Assembly: GCA_021234535.1 (NCBI GenBank)
Contig: CM037833.1
Location: 19,102,433 to 19,166,432 of the forward strand
DNA from: Stichopus chloronotus
Taxonomy: Eukaryota; Echinodermata; Holothuroidea; Aspidochirotida; Stichopodidae
DNA: 64,000 bases
Reading direction: 5' to 3'
Under the pieces are notes generated by a model that was not told the DNA's origin, did not search any database, and saw only the letters and a program-made list of their open reading frames with translations. A program made the position numbers and the translations under genes. This document shows positions 25,901 to 37,552 of the stretch, piece by piece. Numbering within the stretch: position 1 is the first letter of the stretch; every line of letters begins with the position of its first letter.

Positions 25901-26350
25901 CAAACATACTCGCCACATCGCAGAAAAAAAAACCCTCTTCGCAGGCCCCTTTTCAACACAACAAATTTCATTAAAGAGGATCTTAAGGGTGTGTGTGTAG
26001 GGGGGGGGGGGTACGGGGACTAACTTGGTTATTTAAGATGACAGTACAGTACTTTTGACACTGTTAGTGTTAGCGACAGAGTTAGTTTTTGAACACTGTC
26101 TTCGTGGATCACCATCCCGTAAAAAACAAAAACAAGCAGGTTCTCCGTGGTATTTTTTGAAGTTAGAAAGCGTTCAACCCCCCCCCCCCCCCGATCACAC
26201 ACACTGCACCACTTGGTTACATTGACGTGACCTGAATCTGTCCAGTTTAGGAGAAGGGGGGGGGGGGGGAGCAGTCAGATAACTTCAGATCAGCCCACAA
26301 AATTCATGCCTCCTTCTTAAGGACAACCTTAAGGACAGTCCAAGCGTTAA
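22970..26350. other. Intergenic DNA with poly-G/poly-C runs and short degenerate repeats
   Basis: No gene is visible. G or C runs of nine or more stand near 23,457, 23,479, 25,129, 25,999, 26,179 and 26,257. At about 24,980-25,085 the phrases GTAATTTTTAACC and AAATGTAATAATT recur three to four times as a degenerate tandem repeat. An A-rich run precedes most short open frames, so none is credible. Confidence 0.5.
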
Positions 26351-26439
26351 CCTCGAAGAAAATATCTTCATTTGTTTGTCATAATTATGGAAATATTTAG
26401 ATACATATTAACAAATGACTATCTAATTAACAAATTACG

Positions 26440-26700
26440 ACTTGATAATATACGACGATACACTGGGCGCCTCATCCTGGAGGAATTTCAAATGTGCATG
26501 AGCCGATTTGTGGGGGACGGGACATTTGATACTCCGTCCTCACCTTTCGAGGTGTATAGAAGTGGATTAGGGATTAGGGCCAATGATATGCATCATCCGA
26601 AAATATGGAGGCATTTACAGACGTTGCGTTTGTGCCCTTTGGGAGTCTGCAACGTATTCCAGAAGAAGAAGATGACCGTGTTTATCAGATTTTGCTACTA
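26440..26700 (+). pseudogene. Possible MULE-type transposase fragment
   Basis: One open frame contains VGDGTFDTPSSPFEVY at about 26,509-26,557. It resembles the DGTF..(x)..PF..(x)Y core found around the first catalytic Asp of Mutator-like transposases with FLYWCH companions. Sequence on both sides is not clearly alignable from memory, and stops follow at 26,700. Treat it as a weak call for an eroded DNA transposon. Confidence 0.3.
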
Positions 26701-26929
26701 GGCCAGTGTCGGCGCTCAGTAGTGAAGGTTTAGTCAAGGTCTCCCAATCGAGGTGCACCCACTTCGTGCCATGCCGTCCTTTGGCATGGCCTTCCTGATG
26801 CCAATGAACAGGGAAACTGCTCCCCTATGAGTGCCTGAAATTTATATTCAGAAACAACAAAACATTACTGTACGGTAAGTAAAACACATCTTGACCAAAA
26901 GAACGTTGTGTCGCGATATCACAGACTTC

Positions 26930-27440
26930 AAAAAGCTCCAAGAGTATTCTGTTCAAACATGGAACCCATATTTTCTTAAGATACGGAGTTACTTGAGAAA
27001 GTTCAACGCAGGGCTACTAGATTTATTAGAGCCTTCAAGGGTATCCCCTATAACAGCAAGTTACGTCTCTTAAAAGTCACTTCACTTGAGCTGAGAACAT
27101 TACGTGGAGATTTGATACAAGTCTACAAAATTGTTCATGATTTTGATAATTTATCCTTTTATGATTTTTTCAAGTTTGCAAATAGTAATATTACAGAAGG
27201 TTCAAAGTAGGATCAATATTCGTCGTTACTTTTTTTTTTCTCAGAGGGTAGTGAATAGGTGGAATGGGTTGCCCGAGGATGAAGTGATGGCCAGAAGCGA
27301 AAACGGGTTTAAGAATGGACTAGACGAGTACTTTAGGCTTTGTGACCGGGTTTGATTTTTGCATTTTTTTCCAGGGTCCTAGATGAGGACTTAATTGTCC
27401 CTCCTGATCCTTTTCTCTACTAAACTAAAACTAAACTAAG
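26930..27440 (+). pseudogene. 3' end of a non-LTR retrotransposon (reverse transcriptase C-terminal region), broken
   Basis: Read in three frames, the segment gives an EYSVQTWNPYFLK-like piece, then LEKVQRRATRFIRAFKG with LRLLKVTSLELRTLRGDLIQ to about 27,207, where an in-frame stop occurs, and finally FFSQRVVNRWNGLPEDEV with FKNGLDEYF, ending at 27,355. This order (TWNP, LEKVQRRATR, LRGDLIxVYK, RVVNxWNxLP, FKxxLDxxW) is characteristic of the region after the reverse transcriptase in CR1/L2-like LINEs. There are at least two frameshifts and one stop. An ACTAAACTAAA-rich tail at 27,418-27,441 is consistent with a LINE 3' microsatellite tail. The element is truncated at its 5' side and inactive. 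Confidence 0.82.
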
Positions 27441-27479
27441 CTACAAAACATTAAATCATGTGCCATTTCATAACTATGG

Positions 27480-28640
27480 CGTAAACATGGTTTCTTCCAA
27501 AGCAATCCGCATTCTAGCAATAAATGTAGCTGATCAAATGGGTACGGCAATTTGCTGCGTAGATCAACAAACATAATTAGGCGGGAAGTTCAACAGTTAG
27601 CAAGCGACACAACAAAGATGACAGGGCATACTTCAAATTATTAACTCCATTCCTGCAAGCTTCACTCAGTACAAGCTACTCAAAGCTACATTCTAAAGGA
27701 ATACATAATAGTTTGCTTATGGGCAAAAGGCACATCCTCTGAAAACGAAATTCTTGAAACTCAAAACGTTTATAGAAGTTGCCAACCTAAGGAGGACGTT
27801 TTTCTTTTTTGCTACAAAAGGCAGGGACTGTGTTAATAAGTGTACTGACTACTGAATATTCACTGTTTGACGCGAAAGTATCTAAGCTGGTAATGGTATG
27901 CCAAGACAATAAAATAAACCCTTGACTCAAGCGCCAGCGAAGTTAAGTATCGTGCCAGTACCATGGTACTTTTTATAGCTAGTATTGAACTAAAGGATTC
28001 AAGATGCAACCAACATGGGAGATGAAACGAGTTCAGTGATCAAAGTATTTTCGACAGTGGAAATAGACGAACCTGATGCACTATCGAACAGAGGAACCAA
28101 AGGACATTGTATTAATTTCCTCATATCGTCTACAACGACACCGAGGAAAGATTGGCAGTTTGTGTGAGTGCTGATGGTTACCTCACGGCTATATCTGTGT
28201 GGAATCTGAGAGCCGCTAGTACACGCGAACAGGAAATAAAATTTTTTTTAATTGGATATGCTTATAATTTATGATATTTCATGGGAGAAACTGTTCATCC
28301 GGGATCCTCCAGTAACTGAGTGAGTATTGCATCCTATTGAAGTTCTTAAAATCTAAGTGAAGGCCATCTGCTGTGGTGTAGGCTCGTGAAAGATTAATTC
28401 CGTCGATCAACTACAGTCGTTAGCATAAATGAAATGTTCCAATCAAACATAACCTGAATGTACTCACATAACGTTCTTCAGCATTTTCTTTATAAAAATG
28501 TAACCCCAAACTGCAGCAAAATAATCAATAGTGAATATTTTTCCTTTCATGCTTGTATTCTCTCTGTCAAATCCCTCATCTTGTGAATTGTTCAAATCCA
28601 GCAATAAATATGTATCCAATGAGTTGTCATGTAAAACGGT
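27480..28640. repeat. Eroded copy of the higher-order satellite spacer
   Basis: Landmarks of the later spacers appear here in the same order but diverged: GGCGGGAAGTTC (27,582), AAGTGTACTGACTACTG (27,838), TGCCAAG near 27,898, CATGGGAGATG (28,013), and the CCAGTAACTGAGTGAGTA end (about 28,309), equivalent to CCAAGAAGTGAGTGAGTA at 31,477. It is the oldest-looking of four copies. Confidence 0.65.
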
Positions 28641-30355
28641 TACCTTACATATCTAGCTCAGAGAGTAAACTTCAGTAGCAAAAGACAGGTAGCAAATATA
28701 AAACTAGTAAAATGGTCATCATAAAACGTACTACACCAAAATTATTTCACATATTTATTGCCCACTATAAAATGTACAAGAATATGCATAAGCAGCCATC
28801 TCATTATATTGTGAACTGGATCACACCACAATTTATAGCGAAAAATATCCAGAAAAATGTTTAAACCTTTTACCATGCAAGTTGCAACAAAATAAGCCTA
28901 CAGCAAAATATATCTACTAAAACTTCCTACTGGTCAAACGGTCTTCGTATAGTGCGCAGAATCTAGCGGAAATGTATAACTTATTTGTCACTTACAAGGG
29001 AAACTAAAATCCAGCAAAAGATGCTGGTAAAATTTGTGACCGATAAAACTGGAACTCTAAAATTTAACAGAAATGATCTAGAGAATTTATTGCATTTCGA
29101 ATCGGTCAAAGTGAAATACAACAAAAATTTTCTAGCACAATATTTAATCTGGTAAAATGGTTACTTTAAAATCTATCGGAATGCATCCAATTAATTCATT
29201 ATACTATAAAGTGATGACACCAAAAGTTAGAAGATTGATCTAGCAAAACTCTTGACGTATAAAACAGTTACTTAAATATCTAGGAAAAAGGAATCTAGGA
29301 TATATTTCACTCGCACAACAGTTACTCGAAAATTTGGCAAAAGGTATATCTACCAACTTTATTAAAAAGTGAAATGGTCAGAATGAAAGTTAGTAGAAAA
29401 ATGAAACTAAACATTTGATCTGTAAAATGGTTAATATAAAAGATCTAGCAGAAAATATCAAGCAAACGTTTGAATTTAAAATGGTAACTTCAAAATATGG
29501 CAAAAAACTTCCTACCAAATCTACTGAACTGTGAACTGGTCACACTAAACTCTAGCAGAAAATATCTAGCAAATTACTTAGCTTGTAAATTGATTACTTG
29601 AAAGTCTAGAAGGAAATACCTAGCAAATATTTGACCTTGAAAATGGTTCCTTTAAAATTGGCAGGAAATATCTAGGAAATCTACTATACTGTGGTGTGGT
29701 CACACTTAACTCTAGCAGAAAATATCCAGCAAGTTATTTGATTTGTAATTTGGTTACTCAAAAAGTTAGCAAAAAATAACTAGCAAAATGTTTAATCTGT
29801 AAAATGGTCAGTTAAAAAATTAGCAGAAAACATTTAGCAATTGTACCATACTGTGGTGTGGTCACACTAAATTCTAGCAGAAAATATCTAGCAATTTTAC
29901 TATACTGTGTATTGGGCACACAAATGTCTAGCAGAAAATATCTAGCAACCAATTTGGCTTGTAAATTGGTTACTCACAAATCTAGCAGAAATTATCTAGC
30001 AAAATATTTGATCTGTAAAATGGTTACTTGAAAAATCTAGCAGAAAATATCTAGCAATTATTTAACCTTGAAAATGGTTACCTTAAAATCTGGCAGAAAA
30101 TATCTAGCAAATTTACTATACTGTGTATTGGTCACACGAAAATCTAGCAGAAAATATCTAGCAATTATATGACCTTGAAAATGGTTACCTTTAAATCTGG
30201 CAGAAAATATCTAGCAAATTTACTATACTGTGTATTGGTCACACGAAAGTCTAGCAGAAAATATCTAGCAACTTATTTCACTTGTAAATTGGCTACTCAA
30301 AAACCTAGCAGAAATTATCGAGCAGTATATTTGACTTGGAAAATGGTTATTCTAA
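28640..30355. repeat. Minisatellite array 1 (about 52-base subunits)
   Basis: Core phrase ATCTAGCAGAAAATATCTAG followed by CAA, then a variable half: either TTTACTATACTGTGTATTGG with TCACAC, or TTTGACTTGTAAATTGGTTACT or ACCTTGAAAATGGTTACCTT. The two kinds often alternate, giving a dimer of about 105 bases. Subunits are diverged on the left and become nearly uniform toward 30,350. No coding sense is seen: open frames across it are by-products. Confidence 0.92.
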
Positions 30356-31810
30356 AGAATTGAATTAATTTAAACAATTTAATCAATTTAATTAATTTAC
30401 ATTCCGAGTTTCATAAACATTTTTAACGGGAATATTTTGTTAGGGCTTTGCGGTGTTATTTGAGATCTGGTGGTGGAACTTTCGAACAAATTAGGCGCTT
30501 TAACCATCTTCTCTAACTTAACTGTGGCAGAACGTACCGTAAGCAAAAATATAGCTGCTCGAAACGGGCACCAAAATTTGTCATGTAAATCATCATGTAG
30601 TAAGGCGGGAAGTTCATCAACAGTTACATCAAAGATGATAAGCGGTGTGTGACACAAAATGTCAGTAAAGGCTATACGCTATTTTTCAATAGGATAGTAA
30701 ATCTTTAAGGTCAACATAAAGGACTTCTTTATTGAAGCATCCTTGTGATTTGCCAACCTATAACGATCTTTTGTAAACCGGAAATGAATTGGTATGGTCT
30801 TAACATTCTGTGCCACCGTGGTATATAGTCGAGACTCCATCAGTGTCAATCCAGTGAAAAGAAAGCAAAGCTGCAGTCAATAGGATTATACGTTTGCCTA
30901 TGCAGATTTAAATGCATTCACACACTCTCAGTGAAAATGAAATTCTCTACTTGCAATTGGCGCCAACTTTGTGGAACTAATTCCTTGCCTGTGTTAACAA
31001 GTGTACTGACTACTGCATATATCTGAAACTACAAAAACGTATCTCAGCTGATAAGGGCATGCCAAGTTAAGGCAATATTTCCACAAGTGTATGTACTAAG
31101 TAACTCGATCATCGTACCATTGATGCTGTTTTTCTCCCATCAAGTATTTATATTAAGATACAAAAGAAGTAACTACGTACATGGGAGATGCAGCGAGTTT
31201 AGTGATCTATGTATTTATGACCGTGGAAAGTAGAGGAACTTAAGAAACAGAAGACTCGGAGGGAATTTTATCGACCCATTTGTTTTATTTTCTCTATATC
31301 GACAAGGATATAAGTTTGTCAGCTTGTTAGAACACATTAATGATCACTTAATGACTACAATGTGTGCGATTTGGGAGTTGAATAAAAAGGGCCAAAACAT
31401 TCCGACGAAAAGGATTTTTTGTCATAAATTGGAAATACCGATGAAATTTCATGGACAAAATGTTAAATCTGGATCCCCCAAGAAGTGAGTGAGTACAGAA
31501 TTGTAAATGTTGATGCTTTAAATTCGAAGAACTCGCAGGCATTCCGTCTTAAACTTGTATGAAGCTTATAGGCTATACTCTGTGTAATATATGAGAGGGA
31601 CGTTACCATATATATCCTTCCTATAATCATATAGAGTTCATCAGACGATTATCTGTAAAATGTCCTACAAAAATCTTGCGAAAGAATTGAACCGAAGGCT
31701 TAAAATAGTTTAAACAATCCTTTCACTCCTCTGTCAAACTATTCATTGTGTGATTTTATTCCTTCAAATACAGCAGTAAAATATATATACTGTACATGAT
31801 GTGTATGATA
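30356..31810. repeat. Satellite spacer, copy 1
   Basis: A non-array unit of about 1.45 kb. It begins with an A/T stretch (TTAATTTAAACAATTTAATC at 30,365) and contains a segment open on both strands (30,397-30,657). It shows almost base-for-base agreement with 32,876-34,330. No known protein family is recognised in either reading direction. Confidence 0.9.
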
Positions 31811-32875
31811 CGATAAAACGGTTAACTAAGATATCTAGCAGAAAGTTGATAATCATCTTCACCTTTTACTACAAGGGCAAAAGATTGGTTGAAACTTATA
31901 AAATGGACGTCATAGAACCTACTAGCAATAGTTTTTCACCTAGATAATGGTTAAAAGTAGCAGAAAGTATCTAACAAGGCATTTGATGTTTAAATTATTT
32001 ACTTAAAAATCTAGTAGAAAAGAATCTGGAAAATATTTAACTTGTAAAACAATAACTTGAAAATGTAGTCAAAAATAAATGTAACAACTTTATTTAAACT
32101 TGAAATCGTCACAATAAAGGTAAGCAGAAATTTTCCCGAAAAATAACTGATCTCGAAAATGGTTACTAAAAATATCTAGCAGAAATATCTATCACTTATG
32201 AAACCTTTGAAACGTTTGCTTGAAAATACAGCAGAGCATTTTAGCAAGTTTATTAATTTGTGAATTAGTCACTCTGAAAGTTAGCAGAAAAGATCTAGAA
32301 AATTTTTTGATTTGTAAAGTGGTTACTTTATAAATCTAGCTCAAAATATCTAGACCATGTTTAACTTTGAAAATGGTTGCTCTGAAATCTGGCAGAAAAC
32401 ATCTAGTAATTGTACTATACCGTGGATTGGTCACCCTAAACTCCAGCAGAAAATATTTAGCAAGTTATTTGACTTGAAAATTGGTTACTCAAAAAAGTTA
32501 GCAGAAAATATCTAGCAAAAAATTGAATTTGTAAAATGGTTACCTAAAAATCTAGCAGAAATTGTCTAGGAAATTTTTGACCTTGAAAATGGTTACCTTA
32601 AAATCTGGCAGAAAATATCTAGCAAGTTATTTGACTTGTAAATTGGTAACTTCAAAAATCCAGCAGAAAATATCCAGCAATTATTTAACTTTGAAAATGG
32701 TTACCTTTAAATCTGGCAGAAAATATCTAGCAAATTTAGTATACTGTGTATTGGTCACACGAAAGTCTAGCAGAAAATATCTAGCAACTTATTTGGCTTG
32801 TAAATTGGCTACTCAAAAATCTAGCAGAAATTATCGAGCAATATATTTGACTTCCAAAATGGTTGGTCTAAAGAA
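31811..32875. repeat. Minisatellite array 2
   Basis: It has the same subunits as array 1 but is shorter, again diverged on the left and regular on the right. It is closely matched by array 3, including its irregular first 500 bases (for example CTAGCAGAAAGTTGATAATC at 31,835 and 34,360), so it was duplicated as a block rather than grown independently. Confidence 0.92.
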
Positions 32876-34330
32876 TTAAATTAATTTAAACAATTTAATC
32901 AATTTAATTAGTTTACATCCCGAGTTTCATAAACATTTTTAACACATGACAGTTTCGGGAATATTTTGTTAGGTCTTTGCGGTGTTATTTGAGATCTGGT
33001 GGTGGAACTTTCGAACAAATTAGGCGCTTTAACTATCTTCTCTAACTTAACGGTGGCAGAACGTACCGTAACCAAAAATATAGCTGCTCGAAACGGGCAC
33101 CAAAATTTGTCATGTAAATCATCATGTAGTAAGGCGGGAAGTTCATCAACAGTTACATCAAAGATGATAAGCGGTGTGTGACACAAAATGTCAGTAAAGG
33201 CTATACGCTATTTTTCAAAAGGATAGTAAATCTTTAAGAGCAGCATAAAGGACTTCTCTATTGAAGCATCCTTGTGATTTGCCAACCCGTAACGATCTTT
33301 TTGAAACCGGAAATGAATTGGTATGGTCTTAACATTCTGTGCCACCGTGGTATATAGTCGAGACTCCATCAGTGTCAATCCAGTGAAAAGGAGGCAAAGC
33401 TTCAGTCAATAGGATTATACGTTTGCCTATGCAGATTTAAATGCATTCACACACTCTCAGTGAAAATGAAATTCTCTACTTGCAATTGGCGCCAACTTTG
33501 TGGAACTAATTCCTTGCCTGTGTTAACAAGTGTACTGACTACTGCATATATCTGAAACTACAAAATCGTATCTCAGCTGATAAGGGCATGCCAAGTTAAG
33601 GCAATATTTCCACAAGTGTATGTACTAAGTAACTCGATCATCGTACCATTGATGCTGTTTTTCTCCCATCAAGTATTTATATTAAGATACAAAAGAAGTA
33701 ACTACGTACATGGGAGATGCAGCGAGTTTAGTGATCTATGTATTTATGACCGTGGAATGTAGAGGAACGTGAGAAACAGAAGATTCGGAGGGAATTTTAT
33801 CGACCCATTTAGTTTATTTTCTCTATATCGACAAGAATAAAAGTTTGTCAGCTTGTTAGAACACATTAATGATCACTTAATGACTACCATGTGTGCGATT
33901 TGGGAGTTGAATAAAAAGGGCCAAAACATACCAACGAAAAGGATTTTTTGTCATAAATTGGAAATACCGATGAAATTTCATGGACAAAATGTTAAATCTG
34001 GATCCCCCAAGAAGTGAGTGAGTACAGAATTGTAAATGTTGATGCTTTAAATTCTAAGAACTCGCAGGCATTCCGTCTTAAACTTGTATGAAGGTTATAG
34101 GCTATACCCTGTATAATATATGAGAGGTACGTTGCCATATATATCCTTCCCATAACCATACAGAGTTCATCAGACGATTATCTGTAAAATGTTCTACAAA
34201 AATCTAGCGAAAGAATTGAACCGAAGGCTTAAAACAGTTTAAAAAAATTACTTTACTCCTCTGTCAAACTATTCATTGTGTGATTTTATTCCTTCAAATA
34301 TAGCAGTAAAATTTATATACTGTACATGAT
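32876..34330. repeat. Satellite spacer, copy 2
   Basis: The start word TTAATTTAAACAATTTAATC lies at 32,881, exactly 2,516 bases after that of copy 1. It carries an extra ACACATGACAGTTTC near 32,942 that copy 1 lacks. Confidence 0.92.
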
Positions 34331-35450
34331 GTGTATGATACGATAAAACCCTTAACTAAGATATCTAGCAGAAAGTTGATAATCATCTTCACCTTTTACT
34401 ACAAGAGCAAAAGATTGGTTGCAACTTAAAATGGACGTCATAGAACCTACTAGCAAAAGTTTTTCACCTACATAATGGTTAAAAGTAGCAGAAAGTATCT
34501 AACAAGGCATTTGATGTTTAAATTATTTACTTAAAAATCTAGTAGAAAAGAATCTGGAAAATATTTAACTTGTAAAACAATAACTTGAAAATGTAGTCAA
34601 AAATAAATGTAACAACTTTATTTAAATTTGAAATCGTCACAATAAAAGTAAGCAGAAATTTTCCCGAAAAATAACTGATCTCGAAAATGGTTACTGAAAA
34701 TATCTAGCAGAAATATCTATCAACTATTAAACCTTTGAAACGTTTGCTTGAAAATACAGCAGAGCATTTTAGCAAGTTTATTAATTTGTGAATTAGTCAC
34801 ACTGAAAGTTAGCAGGAGAGATCTAGAAAATTTTTTGATTTGTAAAGTGGTTATTTTATAAATCTAGCTCAAAATATGTAGACAATATTTGACTTTGAAA
34901 ATGGTTGCTCTGAAATCTGGCAGAAAACATATAGCAATTGTACTATACCGTGGAATGGTCACACTTAACTTTAGCAGAAAGTATTTAGCAAGTTATTTGA
35001 CTTGAAAATTGGTTACTCAAAAAGTTAGCAGAAAATATCTAGCAAAAAATTGAATTTGTAAAATGGTTACATAAAAAATCTAGCAGAAATTGTCTAGCAC
35101 CTTTTTGACCTTGAAAATGGTTACCTTAAAATCTGGCAGAAAATATCTAGCAAGTTATTTGACTTGTAAATTGGTTACTTCAAAAATTTAGCAGAAAATA
35201 TCTAGCAAATAATTAACCTTGGAAATGGTTACCTTTAAATCTGGCAGAAAATATCTAGCAAATTTACTAAGCTGTGTATTGGTCACACGAAAGTCTAGCA
35301 GAAAATATCTAGCAACTTATTTGCTTGTAAATTGGCTACTCAAAAATCTAGCAGAAAATATCTAGCAACTCATTTCACTTGTAAATTGGCTACTCAAAAA
35401 TCTAGCAGAAATTATCTAGCAATATATTTGTTTTGGAAAATGGTTATTCT
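34331..35450. repeat. Minisatellite array 3
   Basis: Third array of the same subunits. Near its right end an extra subunit (about 35,340-35,400) is present relative to array 2, which accounts for most of the longer second period of 2,581 bases. Confidence 0.92.
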
Positions 35451-36436
35451 AAAGAATTAAATTAATTCAAACAATTTAATCAATTTAATTAATTGACATC
35501 CCGAATTTTATAAACATTTTTAACACAGTTTCGGGAATATTTTGTTAGGGCTTTGCGGTGTTATTTGAGATCTGGTGGAGGAACTTTCGAACAAATTAGG
35601 CCCTTTAACAATCTTCTCTAACTTAACGGTGGCAGAACGTACCGTAACCAAAAATATAGCTGCTCGAAACGGGCACCAAAATTTGTCATGTAAATCATCA
35701 TGTAGTAAAGTGGGAAGTTCATCAACAGTTACATCAAAGATGATAAGCGGTGTGTGACACAAAATGTCAGTAAAGGCTATACGCTATTTTTCAATAGGAT
35801 AGTAAATCTTTAAGATCAACATAAAGGACTTCTTTATTGAAGCATCCTTGTGATTTGCCAACCTCTAACGATCTTTTTGAAACCGGAAATGAACTGGAAT
35901 GGTCTTAACATTCTGTGCCACCGTGGTATATAGTCGAGACTCCATCCGTGTCAATCCAGTGAAAAGAAAGCAAAGCTGCAGTCAATAGGATTATACGTTT
36001 GCCTATGCAGGTTTAAATGCATTCACACACTCTCAGTGAAAATGAAATTCTCCACTTGCAATTGGCGCCAACTTTGTGGAACTAATTCCTTGCCTATGTT
36101 AACAAGTGTACTGACTACTGCATATATCTGAAACTACAAAATCGTATCTCAGCTGATAAGGGTATGCCAAGTTAAGGCAATATTTCCACAAGTGTATGTA
36201 CTAAGTAACTCGATCATCGTACCATTGATGCTGTTTTTCTCCCATCAAGTATTTATATTAAGATACAAAAGAAGTAACTACGTACATGGGAGATGCAGCG
36301 AGTTTAGTGATCTATGTGTTAACGACCGTGGAATGTAGAGGAACTTAAGAAACAGAAGATTCGGGGGGAATTTTATCGACCCATTTGTTTTATGTTCTCT
36401 ATATCGACAAGGATATAAGTTTGTCAGCTTGTTAGT
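35451..36436. repeat. Satellite spacer, copy 3, cut short
   Basis: It matches copies 1 and 2 up to GTTTGTCAGCTTGTTAG at about 36,420-36,436, then departs abruptly into unrelated sequence (TGGCACTAACGG). The break marks the right edge of the higher-order satellite. Confidence 0.9.
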
Positions 36437-36811
36437 GGCACTAACGGATAACATTGTAAATACATGAATAAATTTCATTAATTTCAGTGGAACATCAGAT
36501 TGTAGTTTAATGGGACTTTCTCTGAAAATGTTGGCAGTGGAAACCTACACGTCAGAGCATTGTTCTGAGCCAGCTGACTTGTTTAAAGATTATAATTGAC
36601 TTATATGATGTAGGTACGTGAATGACATTAAACTAGCACTTAGCAGAGAGCAAAGAAATGCCTATGATGAGGCAACTGGATAGTTTATTTTTGCTGATTT
36701 GGTGGATTTTAAAGTATTACCAGTAATTAAATTGTCCGTTCTACCTCAACTTAAATAACATCTCCATGGATAGGTTTTTGGTGGTATGAAGTTGAGTAGG
36801 CGTTTTCCTTA

Positions 36812-37245
36812 CATAGGTGTGTGACTTGAATGGTTGTCTGGCCCGTAGTGCACCTTCCGTGCACTTCGTTCGTCCCCCCCCCCCCCCTTAATTACAGCAG
36901 TTGCTGGATCCACCCGTGATATATAGAAGCAAATTGTAAAAATTACCCCAAATATTGGTATTCCTCAAACAGTTGTAAGGTGATAAAAAAGTCCTTTCTC
37001 CTGAGCATGGGACAATATATTATAGTAATAACCAGTGGCACCAACAACTTTATTAAAAAAATATATATTCAAAGACAGGTCTAAATACTCTATAACGTTT
37101 TGACCTATGGTGAGTAAGTTGTGAGGCAGCAAATTATATCCAAGAAGAAGAAGAAGAAAAATGGAATGGCACGATTTCATCCTTACAAAAGGAGGGTAGG
37201 CCTAATTTACAGTTGCCAAGCTCTACTTAGTAACCTTAAACTGTT
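36812..37245. repeat. Duplicated block matching the last scramblase intron
   Basis: Shared in order with 17,420-18,190: GTGTGACTT with GTGGCTGTCTGGC or ATGGTTGTCTGGC, GTTGTAAGG followed by CCTTTC and CCTGAGCA, ATATTATA with ACCAGTGGC or ACCAGCACTGGC, and GGCACGATTTCAT against GACACGAATTTCAT with AAAGGAGGG. Member A is longer and includes the 12-base tandem repeat. Together with the block pair near 21,545/40,958 it suggests a segmental copy of the scramblase 3' region. Confidence 0.65.
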
Positions 37246-37499
37246 CTCATTAATAACACGCCATGACCCTTCCAAATTAACCCATAATAAATATCGAGGG
37301 AAATTAACCAATCTGAAACATCTCTCTAAAGGAACTTGAAAGGGAGAACAATACCGTCATCATCGAAAAAATCTGAAACAATTTGTTGTACAATAAATCA
37401 TAGAAACAGGTATACTGAAGTTAGGTCAGGGCCAACATAGCTTTCGTACCCTGCATGTCTTGCATATATGGTCAACACACGATCAGACGAAGGGTTCGA

Positions 37500-37552
37500 A
37501 CAGATTAATAGTCTGTAAATACAGATTAATAATCTGTGAATACAGATTAAAT
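37500..37552 (+). repeat. 21-base tandem repeat with internal dyad
   Basis: Two and a half copies of ACAGATTAATAATCTGTGAAT. ACAGATTAAT and AATCTGT are nearly self-complementary, so each unit could form a small hairpin. Confidence 0.85.

Noticed and set aside
28640..35450. CRISPR-like regular repeats
   Set aside because: The subunits are contiguous and vary along their whole length, with no constant repeat plus unique spacer, and the window is clearly animal DNA.
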